From contig CANBRV010000136.1 of the NCBI GenBank assembly GCA_947372005.1, forward strand, positions 1 through 6,167: a DNA stretch of 6,167 bases, written 5' to 3'. Positions 1-6,167 of this stretch are shown here, in pieces. A program made the position numbers and the translations under genes. Source of the stretch: Comamonadaceae bacterium. Lineage in GTDB: Bacteria; Pseudomonadota; Gammaproteobacteria; Burkholderiales; Burkholderiaceae_C. The notes beneath the pieces are model-generated. The model saw only the letters and a program-made list of their open reading frames with translations. It had not been told where the DNA came from and did no database searches. The number at the start of each line of letters is the position of its first letter. The first letter of the stretch is position 1.

Positions 1-44
1 GCATTTTTTGCGAGCCCTTGGACGTCTAGCGCACATCCACTGCG

Positions 45-56
45 TCACTTAAGTGA
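45..56. repeat. 12-bp perfect palindrome upstream of the ligase gene
   Basis: TCACTTAAGTGA reads the same on both strands and lies 57 bases before the ligase ATG at 114. Its size and position would suit an operator for a dimeric repressor controlling the ligase gene, but this is inference. I see no second copy in the window and cannot match it to a known regulator box. I cannot place a convincing -35/-10 pair around it. A chance palindrome remains possible. Confidence 0.3.
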
Positions 57-64
57 TTCTCTCT

Positions 65-142
65 AGGGAAAACCTCATGACCGCTGGGCTCATGCTGAGG
101 TCAAAATACTGGCATGACAACATCCATACCAGCTCCTGCTGA
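65..142 (+). other. Possible 21-codon upstream ORF with its own ribosome binding site
   Basis: AGGGA at 65-69 lies 7 bases before ATG 77, a better-spaced start signal than the one for the ligase. The frame reads MTAGLMLRSKYWHDNIHTSSC and stops with TGA at 140-142, so it ends 29 bases after the ligase ATG (1 base out of phase). It could be a leader peptide affecting ligase translation or a chance frame. The peptide has no recognisable motif or run of one amino acid. Confidence 0.2.
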
Positions 143-1865
143 TCGCCCGCATTTCAAACACTGGCCAAAGCGCCTACCGCATAGCATTCCGTTGCCCGAA
201 ACAACGCTGTGGCATAACTTAGAGACTTCAGCGCAGCGCTATCCGCACAAAGCTGCAGTGGTGTTTTTAGGTACCAGTTTGACCTATTCTGAGCTGCTGT
301 CGCGTGTACTGCGTATGGCTGCGTACTTGCACGGACTAGGCGTGGCGCGGGGTGACCGTGTGATGCTGTCCATGCAAAACTGCCCGCAACTCATCATCAC
401 GCACTTTGCTATTTTGCGGCTTGGTGCGGTCGTGGTCCCCGTTAATCCGATGAACAAGCGCGAGGAGCTCAAGCACTACATCATTGATCCCGACACGCGT
501 GTGGCGGTCACCACGGCGGACTTAGCCGAAGAGCTTGTCGCTGCTAGCAACGCACTGGATCCTGCACTTCGTTTAGAGCATCTCATCGTCACGCATATCA
601 GTGATGCCTTTGATTTGGGTGTGACGGGCGACGATGCTCCGCCCGAAGCATGGTTGCCGTGGCTTACTGCTCGTCATGCCACGCCAGCGTTGGCTGCCCG
701 AGCAGGTTGCCCTGCAAGCCATGTCCATAATTGGCTGCAGACGATGACCGTATCCGATGCAGATGTGGCAGAGCTTCCGCATCATTCGGCGAAGCCTCAG
801 GATTTGGCGGTGCTGCCTTACACCAGTGGCACCACGGGCTTGCCCAAAGGCTGCGAGCATACACATCGCTCCATCATGCACAACGCCATTTCTGGCGGCT
901 TGTGGGGCAATGGTTCCGCTGCAAGCGTGACACTCCTAGTTGTCCCCATGTTTCACATCACGGGCATGGTGAGTGTGATGCACACCAGCATTCAATTGGC
1001 GTCAACCTTGGTGGTAATGCCTAGGTGGGATCGCGATTTTGCAGGCCGCATGATTTCAAAATACAAAGTCACGAGCTGGACAAATATCCCAACGATGGTG
1101 ATGGATTTACTCGCCTCGCCGCATTTTGCTGATTACGACCTCACCAGTTTGACCCATATTGGCGGCGGTGGTGCAGCCATGCCTCAAGCCGTGGCACAAC
1201 GCTTGTTAGACGCCTATGGCTTGTCTTACATTGAAGGCTACGGTTTGACCGAAACTGCTGCACCTAGCCACAGCAATCCACCTGATAAGTCTAAACAGCA
1301 ATGCCTAGGTATTCCGTACATGAGCACGGATGCGCGAGTTTGGAATCCCGAGACTCGCCAAGAATGTGCAGTAGGCGAGCAAGGCGAAATCATTATTTGT
1401 GGCCCCGAAGTTTTTCGTGGCTATTGGAAGCGCCCCGATGCCACAGCTGAGGCGTTTATTGAGTTTGAGGGCAAGCGATTCTTCCGCTCAGGCGACATTG
1501 GGCGTATGGACGAAGAGGGTTACTTCTTCATGACCGATAGATTGAAGCGCATGATTAACGCGAGCGGCTTTAAGGTCTGGCCTGCCGAAGTGGAGGCGCT
1601 GATGTTCAAACACGAAGCCATTGCCGAAGCCTGCGTTATTGGTGCTCGCGACGCCTATCGCGGCGAGACGGTGAAAGCTTTTGTAGTGCTGCGCGGCACT
1701 CACCAAGGCAAGGTGAGCGAGCAAGACATCATGAATTGGTGCCGAGACACCATGGCAGTTTACAAAGCCCCCAAGATCATCGAGTTTATTGACGCACTAC
1801 CCAAGAGTGGCGCAGGTAAAACCATGTGGCGTGCGCTGCAAGATGCAGAACTGGCGAAGACTTAA
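114..1865 (+). CDS. AMP-forming fatty-acyl-CoA ligase (long-chain type)
   Basis: A cytoplasmic or membrane-associated enzyme of the ANL superfamily. It adenylates a carboxylic acid with ATP and transfers the acyl group to coenzyme A, probably feeding beta-oxidation or lipid synthesis. Visible motifs, in order: the P-loop YTSGTTGLPKG at residues 236-246, VPMFHITG at 277-284, GGGGAAMP at 350-357, GYGLTET at 375-381, GDIG at 460-463 with the ATP-ribose Asp461, the hinge DRLKRMINASGFKVWPAEVE at 475-494, and the C-terminal catalytic lysine Lys569 in PKSGAGK. All core motifs are intact, and 583 residues is normal to slightly long. The extra length lies in a linker at about residues 161-225. An in-frame stop at 96-98 makes ATG 114 the first possible ATG. 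The only upstream Shine-Dalgarno-like sequence is GAGG at 97-100, a long 13 bases away. The gene stands alone on the plus strand and converges on metZ. Substrate chain length cannot be read from the sequence; a medium-chain or aromatic acid is possible. Confidence 0.9.
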   Translation: MTTSIPAPADRPHFKHWPKRLPHSIPLPETTLWHNLETSAQRYPHKAAVVFLGTSLTYSELLSRVLRMAAYLHGLGVARGDRVMLSMQNCPQLIITHFAILRLGAVVVPVNPMNKREELKHYIIDPDTRVAVTTADLAEELVAASNALDPALRLEHLIVTHISDAFDLGVTGDDAPPEAWLPWLTARHATPALAARAGCPASHVHNWLQTMTVSDADVAELPHHSAKPQDLAVLPYTSGTTGLPKGCEHTHRSIMHNAISGGLWGNGSAASVTLLVVPMFHITGMVSVMHTSIQLASTLVVMPRWDRDFAGRMISKYKVTSWTNIPTMVMDLLASPHFADYDLTSLTHIGGGGAAMPQAVAQRLLDAYGLSYIEGYGLTETAAPSHSNPPDKSKQQCLGIPYMSTDARVWNPETRQECAVGEQGEIIICGPEVFRGYWKRPDATAEAFIEFEGKRFFRSGDIGRMDEEGYFFMTDRLKRMINASGFKVWPAEVEALMFKHEAIAEACVIGARDAYRGETVKAFVVLRGTHQGKVSEQDIMNWCRDTMAVYKAPKIIEFIDALPKSGAGKTMWRALQDAELAKT

Positions 1866-1870
1866 ATCGC

Positions 1871-3121
1871 TTACGTCAGCGTGTCAAATCCTCGTAGCAA
1901 GTCCGCCTGCAAATCGCCAAGATGCTCTAGTCCTACTGCTACGCGGATGAGGCTTTGCTGGATGCCCGCATTTTGACGCTGATCTTCTGTGAGCCGCCCG
2001 TGTGAGGTGCTCGCAGGATGCGTGATGATGGTTTTGACATCGCCCAGATTTGCAGTCACCGACATCAGTTGTGTCGAGTCAATCAGGTGGAAGGCACGTG
2101 CACGCGCCTCTATGGGGCTACTCGCCTTGACATCAAATGACACGACAGCGCCGCCAAGCCCTGTACCTGTTTGGTTTTGCTGACGCATTGCCAGTTCGTG
2201 CTGCGGATGCGATTTAAGGCCAGGGTAGTACACGCGAGCCACGCCAGGCAAGGTCTCTAGCCACGTTGCCATTGCTAGCGCCCGTGCAGATTGGGCTTCC
2301 ATGCGAATGCCCAGCGTTTCCATACCCTTGAGCACCACCCATGCATTGAAGGCCGAGAGGCTCATGCCTGCGCTACGCATCACGGGAATGAACTTGTCTT
2401 TGATGAGTTGTTTAGAGCAACACAGCGCACCCGCAATCACACGGCCTTGACCATCTAGGTATTTTGTTCCACTGTGTACGATGATGTCCGCGCCCATGCT
2501 GGCTGGTCGTTGCAGGGCAGGTGTGCAAAAGCAGTTATCGACGGCGAGCAAGCAGTTCGCGTTATGTGCAATATCGGCAAGCGCTTGAATGTCACACACT
2601 TCGGTCAGCGGATTGGTCGGTGATTCGGCAAATAGCAACTTGGTCGATGGTTTGATCGCTGCCTTCCACTCAAGCACATCGGTTTGACTGACGAAGGTCG
2701 TTTCCACGCCAAATTTACCAAACTCGGAGGCCAAGAGTTTGATGGTTGAGCCAAATACCGAGCGTGAACACACCACATGATCACCTGCTTTGAGCAAACC
2801 CATCACCAAAAGCAAAATCGCCGACATGCCGCTCGATGTAGCAATGGCGCCTTCTGTGCCCTCTAATGCGGCCAAGCGCCGCTCCATGCTGTCCACCGTT
2901 GGATTGGTAAAGCGTGAATAGATGTAGCCTTCTTCCTCACCTGCAAAGCGCCGAGCTGCTGTTTCGCAATCAGGCTGCGTAAAGCTGCTGGTAAGGTACA
3001 GCGATTCGGAGTTTTCGCCGTATTGGCTCTTGGGCACGGCTTCGCGCACAGCAAGTGTGTCAAGATGGAGAGCAGTATTCTTCTTAGTCATATTCAGCTT
3101 GTTTTTAGCTTCTATTTTCAT
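1871..3121 (-). CDS. metZ: O-succinylhomoserine sulfhydrylase
   Basis: A cytoplasmic PLP enzyme of the Cys/Met metabolism family. It joins O-succinylhomoserine with sulfide to give homocysteine, the direct-sulfhydrylation route to methionine. Counting from ATG 3121 (416 residues), the sequence shows YSR at 68-70 and SSGMS at 96-100 (cofactor phosphate binding), Asp195 in LAVDNCFCTP (pyridine nitrogen), the PLP lysine Lys220 in SGTKYLDGQGR, and Arg393 in LIRVAVG (substrate carboxylate). The DGQGR run after the lysine is typical of MetZ rather than cystathionine gamma-synthase or beta-lyase. The start is uncertain. ATG 3121 overlaps the end of purF by 17 bases. ATG 3091 (residue 11, MTKKNTALHLDTLAVRE) leaves a 13-base gap and fits the usual family N-terminus better. 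Neither has a clear Shine-Dalgarno sequence, so translational coupling to purF is likely. It is the last gene of the minus-strand block and ends 5 bases from the converging ligase gene. Confidence 0.93.
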   Translation of the reverse strand: MKIEAKNKLNMTKKNTALHLDTLAVREAVPKSQYGENSESLYLTSSFTQPDCETAARRFAGEEEGYIYSRFTNPTVDSMERRLAALEGTEGAIATSSGMSAILLLVMGLLKAGDHVVCSRSVFGSTIKLLASEFGKFGVETTFVSQTDVLEWKAAIKPSTKLLFAESPTNPLTEVCDIQALADIAHNANCLLAVDNCFCTPALQRPASMGADIIVHSGTKYLDGQGRVIAGALCCSKQLIKDKFIPVMRSAGMSLSAFNAWVVLKGMETLGIRMEAQSARALAMATWLETLPGVARVYYPGLKSHPQHELAMRQQNQTGTGLGGAVVSFDVKASSPIEARARAFHLIDSTQLMSVTANLGDVKTIITHPASTSHGRLTEDQRQNAGIQQSLIRVAVGLEHLGDLQADLLRGFDTLT

Positions 3122-4574
3122 TCATTTTGGCGATTGAGGCCGCATCCACATCACCTGTGACGTAAACGCCATCAAAACAGGATGCGTCAAAATTTTTGAC
3201 GTTCGGGTTGAGCGCTTGAATGGCGCCGCGCATGGCTTCTAGGTCTTGATAAATCAAGGCATCGCAGCCGATGTGAGCTTCAATTTCAGCAACCGTTTTG
3301 TCATTAGCAACAAGATCTTTGGCGCTTGGCATATCAATGCCGTACACATTGGGGAAGCGCACAGGGGGCGCAGCGCTGGCAAGATAGACTTTTTTTGCGC
3401 CGGCTTCGCGTGCCATTTGCACAATTTCTTGACTGGTCGTGCCGCGCACAATCGAGTCGTCCACCAACAGCACATTGCGTCCTGCAAATTCGCTGGTGAT
3501 GGCATTGAGCTTTTGTCGTACCGATTTTTTCCGCATGGCCTGTCCAGGCATGATGAAGGTGCGTCCCACATAGCGGTTCTTCACAAAGCCTTCGCGGTAA
3601 GGTTTGCCGATGAGCTGCGCGAGCTGCATGGCGCTGGGGCGGCTAGACTCAGGGATTGGAATCACCACGTCAATTTGATCGGGTGGAACGGTAGAGACGA
3701 CGCGCTTGGCAAGCGTCTCGCCCATATTGAGCCTTGCTTGATAGACCGAAATGCCGTCCATGACGGAGTCGGGGCGTGCCAAATAAACGTATTCAAAAAT
3801 GCAGGGGTTCAGGCTAGTCAATACGGCACAAGGCTGCGCGTACAGCTTACCTGTCGTGTCAATAAATACGGCCTCGCCAGGGTTGATATCACGCACCAGC
3901 TTATGCAGCGTGCCTTCCAAGGCAACCGACTCGCTCGCCAGCATCAATGAGCCATTAGCATCCTTGCCCAGCACGAGCGGACGGATGCCGTAGGGATCGC
4001 GAAATGCCAAGAGACCATGCCCTGCAATCAGCACGATCACCGCGTAAGAGCCGCGTACTCGCTTGTGCACACCATGCACGGCCGTGAACACGTCTTCAGG
4101 CGTTAGGTTAATGCCGCGGGTTGATTTCTCTAATTCATCCGCTAAAACGCCCAGCAAAACTTCAGAATCGCTGGTGGTGTTGGTATGACGATGGTTGGTT
4201 CTGAAGAGCTCATCGCGCAAGCTATCGGCGTTGGTGAGATTTCCGTTGTGCACGAGTACCAATCCAAACGGCGCGCTGACATAAAACGGCTGCGCTTCGG
4301 CTTCGCTGGTGGCATCGCCTGCGGTGGGATAACGCACTTGAGCAAGTCCAATTTTCCCTACCAAGCTACGCATGTTACGGGTGCGAAAGGCGTCTCGCAC
4401 CATACCGCGGCCTTTGTGCAGATGAATCTTGTGTCCACCACCCGCGTCTTCTAACGTTGCCATACCTGCTGCATCTTGGCCGCGGTGTTGCAAAAGCAGC
4501 ATAGCGTCGTAGAGAGTTTGACTCAAAGGACTTGAGTCAGAAGGGGATTGGACAATGCCAGCGATACCGCACAT
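3105..4574 (-). CDS. purF: Amidophosphoribosyltransferase
   Basis: Catalyses the first committed step of de novo purine synthesis: PRPP plus glutamine gives 5-phosphoribosylamine, glutamate and pyrophosphate. The N-terminal class II glutaminase domain starts MCGIAGIV, so removal of Met exposes the nucleophile Cys2 with no propeptide. Further glutaminase residues are Arg81 in VRYPTAG, the oxyanion residues Asn110-Gly111 in HNGNL, and Asp136 in SDSE. The phosphoribosyltransferase domain carries the PRPP loop VLLVDDSIVRGTTS at 368-381, followed by AREAGAKKVYLASAAPP and RFPNVYGIDMPS. The protein has 489 residues, close to the E. coli enzyme (505), and is of that type, with no propeptide. The difference is a shorter C-terminal tail. 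The start is fixed by the catalytic cysteine. Only a weak AAGAA precedes it. It lies 25 bases after cvpA and touches or overlaps metZ. No purine riboswitch or operator can be seen in the short gap, so control probably comes from the operon promoter and nucleotide feedback. Confidence 0.97.
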   Translation of the reverse strand: MCGIAGIVQSPSDSSPLSQTLYDAMLLLQHRGQDAAGMATLEDAGGGHKIHLHKGRGMVRDAFRTRNMRSLVGKIGLAQVRYPTAGDATSEAEAQPFYVSAPFGLVLVHNGNLTNADSLRDELFRTNHRHTNTTSDSEVLLGVLADELEKSTRGINLTPEDVFTAVHGVHKRVRGSYAVIVLIAGHGLLAFRDPYGIRPLVLGKDANGSLMLASESVALEGTLHKLVRDINPGEAVFIDTTGKLYAQPCAVLTSLNPCIFEYVYLARPDSVMDGISVYQARLNMGETLAKRVVSTVPPDQIDVVIPIPESSRPSAMQLAQLIGKPYREGFVKNRYVGRTFIMPGQAMRKKSVRQKLNAITSEFAGRNVLLVDDSIVRGTTSQEIVQMAREAGAKKVYLASAAPPVRFPNVYGIDMPSAKDLVANDKTVAEIEAHIGCDALIYQDLEAMRGAIQALNPNVKNFDASCFDGVYVTGDVDAASIAKMNENRS

Positions 4575-4599
4575 AGATGGTTCTTAAGTAAAAAATGCT

Positions 4600-5106
4600 T
4601 TAGGGCACAAGTGCCGAGATAGTGGACGGCAGCATAGGTTTGAGCGAATGAGCTGTGGATTTTGTCATTTTGACAGCGATAGAGTGCTGCCATGTTTCGG
4701 ATTGATCAGCAGGCGTGAGGCTGACCAGCACAGTCAGTGAAATAGCAATAACAGCACCGCGAACGAGGCCGAAGACTGCGCCAAGCAAACGGTCGATACC
4801 GCCAAGCCCAATCTTGCTTACGGCCTGTTTAATGAGCATCGCCACCAAACTCCAGATGATCAATGTAATGACAAATACGACTACAAATGCCAAGGCATAG
4901 CGCGGTGTTTCTCCAAGTCCGGTTGCCATTAAATAAGGGGAGAGAAAACTAGCTAAATAATGAGACGCTGCAAGGGCTACAAACCAGCCAGCCAGTGACA
5001 TGGTGACGTGGACGAAGCCGCGGACAGCCCCTAGCAGTGCAGAGAGCAAGAGCAGGATTACGTAGCCGTAATCTAAAGGTCCAAGTGTGTCCATAAAGCC
5101 TTGCAT
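4600..5106 (-). CDS. cvpA: CvpA family inner-membrane protein
   Basis: A 168-residue integral inner-membrane protein of the CvpA family, named for its need in colicin V production in E. coli. Its molecular role is not settled, though envelope integrity has been proposed. Four hydrophobic segments are visible at about residues 14-30, 34-55, 71-93 and 107-130, followed by a polar tail of about 38 residues. The family signatures GAVRGF (26-31) and DRLLGAVFGLVRG (105-117) are both present. The start at ATG 5106 is decided by a perfect AGGAGG Shine-Dalgarno sequence 8 bases upstream, rather than by Met5 (5094). It lies 12 bases after the SPOR gene and 25 bases before purF, the same order as dedD-cvpA-purF in E. 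coli. Length is normal for the family. Confidence 0.93.
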   Translation of the reverse strand: MQGFMDTLGPLDYGYVILLLLSALLGAVRGFVHVTMSLAGWFVALAASHYLASFLSPYLMATGLGETPRYALAFVVVFVITLIIWSLVAMLIKQAVSKIGLGGIDRLLGAVFGLVRGAVIAISLTVLVSLTPADQSETWQHSIAVKMTKSTAHSLKPMLPSTISALVP

Positions 5107-5114
5107 GCCAGTCG

Positions 5115-5120
5115 CCTCCT
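5115..5120 (-). promoter_or_regulatory. Strong ribosome binding site of cvpA
   Basis: On the minus strand this reads AGGAGG, 8 bases before the cvpA ATG at 5106. It is the best Shine-Dalgarno match in the window and settles the cvpA start. It overlaps the TAG stop of the upstream SPOR gene (5121-5119), so ribosomes finishing that gene cover the site. This suggests translational coupling or competition between the two genes. Confidence 0.85.
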
Positions 5121-5745
5121 AGGGCTTGATCACAATGGTTTTGATGCCCAGCTTGCCAATACGGGCAGATACGTTATTGGCTTCAAGCTGCGTTGCAAAG
5201 GGACCCAGTCGGATGCGAGTGTGTGCTGTGCCGTCTTTTGCCGTCGCATCTTGCGTAAAGCTTTGAAAGCCTGCTTTTTCTAGCTTGGTTTGCACAGCAG
5301 CCAGTTTTGACTTGTCGGTAAAAGAGCCTGCTTGAATCAGATAGCCCGCACCATTTAAAAGGGCTGCTGCTCTTGCACCATCGTCAGTTTTGACGGCTGT
5401 GTCGGGCGCAGCCTTTGGCGGCTCTGCCTTGGCAGATTCTTGTTTTGATGTTTCAACTGGAGCGAGGGCTAATGGAGCAGGCTTATCTGGCAAGGCTTGC
5501 ACAGCGGGAGCGGGCGCAGAGATCGGTACTGCAACTGCAGGGGCGGCTGCCGTGGGTGCTGCCGGCGCTTGCATCTCGATCGCGATATCGGCAGAGACGG
5601 GACGTGGTTTGGTATCCAGTACAAAGGGCAGGGCGACGACTGCAGTTAGCACCAGCACCGCAGCGCCTACAAAGCGTTGCCTAGCTTGGCGGCGAAGTAG
5701 CTGTAGGTTGGTGGTAGTGGATGTTTCGGTATCGTTGGAATCCAT
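5119..5745 (-). CDS. SPOR-domain membrane protein, DedD-like
   Basis: A single-pass inner-membrane protein whose periplasmic SPOR domain should bind denuded (stem-peptide-free) peptidoglycan at the division septum. That binding is the established role of SPOR domains, including E. coli DedD. Layout of the 208 residues: a polar, arginine-containing cytoplasmic tail (1-24), one hydrophobic helix (about 25-43), a low-complexity Ala/Pro linker with Lys and Glu (about 57-118), and a C-terminal SPOR domain (about 133-208). The domain has the hallmark strand GYLIQAGSF and the matching RIRLGPF. The Arg-rich tail predicts an N-in topology. ATG 5745 is the only reasonable start, since the next in-frame Met is residue 58. 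No Shine-Dalgarno sequence precedes it, and it begins 12 bases after folC, so coupling to folC is likely. Its position between folC and cvpA matches E. coli dedD. Sequence identity to DedD outside the SPOR domain is not expected to be high. Confidence 0.88.
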   Translation of the reverse strand: MDSNDTETSTTTNLQLLRRQARQRFVGAAVLVLTAVVALPFVLDTKPRPVSADIAIEMQAPAAPTAAAPAVAVPISAPAPAVQALPDKPAPLALAPVETSKQESAKAEPPKAAPDTAVKTDDGARAAALLNGAGYLIQAGSFTDKSKLAAVQTKLEKAGFQSFTQDATAKDGTAHTRIRLGPFATQLEANNVSARIGKLGIKTIVIKP

Positions 5746-5757
5746 AGTGATTGAGAT

Positions 5758-6167
5758 TTACGCGGCCAAATGAGGTGCTGTAAGCGAAGGAATGCCGTTT
5801 TCCAGCACGCCTCCCACGGTAAAAAAGGAGCCAAACACGACGATTCTATCAGTGGGGTCAGCAGCCAAGAGCGCTGCATCCAGCCCCGCTTGCGGTGTGC
5901 TGTGCAATGAGACGCTGGGTGTGTGCAGTCGTTTTTTTTCCATCACCAGCATCGCCTCAATGTGCGATTGCAGCGCCGAGGCTGTTGCCGCACGTGGCGT
6001 TGGCAAATCGCAGACATACCAGCAGTCGATGAGCGGTGAGATTTTGGCGAGCATGGACGTTAAATCCTTGTCTGCCATCGCACCAAACACAGCGTGGGTA
6101 CGGGGGTGATAGCTCATCGCATCTAAATTAGCTGTGAGTGCCGCCACCGAATGCGGGTTATGCGCTA
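5758..6167 (-). CDS. folC: Folylpolyglutamate / dihydrofolate synthase, C-terminal part
   Basis: Partial gene: 135 residues of the C-terminus are visible, and the reading frame continues without a stop past the right edge. FolC adds glutamate to dihydropteroate (making dihydrofolate) and extends polyglutamate tails on folates in the cytoplasm, using ATP. The visible part opens with AHNPHS, the conserved Mur-ligase/FolC C-terminal-domain motif, followed by VFGAMADKD, the WYVCDLPTPRAA segment, and VVFGSFFTVGGVLE near the end. All are typical of FolC. The GTG at 6147 that opens a shorter frame is not the start, because the AHNPHS motif lies upstream of it in the same frame. The TAA stop at 5758-5760 lies 12 bases before the SPOR gene, which supports a common transcript. 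The N-terminal ATP-binding P-loop is outside the window. Confidence 0.93.
   Translation of the reverse strand, partial: AHNPHSVAALTANLDAMSYHPRTHAVFGAMADKDLTSMLAKISPLIDCWYVCDLPTPRAATASALQSHIEAMLVMEKKRLHTPSVSLHSTPQAGLDAALLAADPTDRIVVFGSFFTVGGVLENGIPSLTAPHLAA

Noticed and set aside
1..12. T-run at the left edge, possibly the tail of an intrinsic terminator from an upstream gene
   Set aside because: Any stem would lie outside the window, so it cannot be supported.
573..1024. Overlapping open frames of about 66-102 codons on both strands within the ligase gene
   Set aside because: They fall inside the conserved adenylation domain, have no ribosome binding site, and translate to Cys/His/Arg-rich sequence typical of wrong-frame reading.
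3246..3950. A 234-codon open frame on the plus strand, antisense to purF
   Set aside because: It lies entirely within purF, whose frame is full of conserved motifs. The antisense translation resembles no family and has no good start signal. It is a shadow of purF codon bias.
4575..4599. An A/T-rich stretch between cvpA and purF that could be a terminator or promoter
   Set aside because: On the coding strand it has a run of six T, but no stem precedes it and the gap is only 25 bases. The 9-base match GCATTTTTT to positions 1-9 is too short and AT-rich to count as a repeat.
5390..5773. A 127-codon Ala/Gly/Ser-rich open frame on the plus strand
   Set aside because: It mirrors the Ala/Pro-rich linker of the SPOR protein on the other strand, where GC-rich codons suppress antisense stops. 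It has no recognisable domain.
5758..6147. A complete 129-residue protein starting at GTG 6147
   Set aside because: The same frame continues upstream to the window edge with the FolC motif AHNPHS, so this is the tail of folC and not a separate small gene.

Overview
This window looks like ordinary chromosomal housekeeping DNA from a betaproteobacterium, most likely Burkholderiales and possibly Comamonadaceae-like. The reasons are the gene order folC - SPOR/DedD-like - cvpA - purF - metZ, the E. coli-type PurF, and MetZ using the O-succinylhomoserine route. Base composition is moderate (estimated by eye at slightly above 50% GC). The genus cannot be fixed from the sequence alone.

Layout. Positions 1-113 are a non-coding leader containing a 12-bp perfect palindrome and a possible 21-codon upstream ORF. 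Positions 114-1865 (+) encode a complete 583-residue AMP-forming fatty-acyl-CoA ligase. Only 5 bases separate its stop from the stop of the oppositely oriented block. That block fills the rest of the window on the minus strand. In transcription order (right to left) it holds the C-terminal part of folC (cut by the right edge), a SPOR-domain membrane protein, cvpA, purF, and metZ. Gaps within the block are 12, 12 and 25 bases, followed by a 17-base overlap (or a 13-base gap, depending on the metZ start). This is the pattern of one operon whose promoter lies to the right of the window.

Working together. FolC polyglutamylates folates, which supply one-carbon units for purine synthesis and for the last step of methionine synthesis. 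PurF commits PRPP to purines. MetZ makes homocysteine, which is methylated to methionine with a folate-derived carbon. The SPOR protein and CvpA are envelope proteins that travel with purF and folC in gamma- as well as betaproteobacteria (E. coli has folC-dedD-cvpA-purF). The acyl-CoA ligase is a separate transcription unit and has no clear functional tie to the block.

All complete genes have intact family motifs, and I see no frameshift, mobile element, CRISPR array, tRNA or rRNA. I did not find a convincing undescribed system. The items worth a second look are small: the leader of the ligase gene, the metZ start, and the tail-to-tail junction without a visible terminator.
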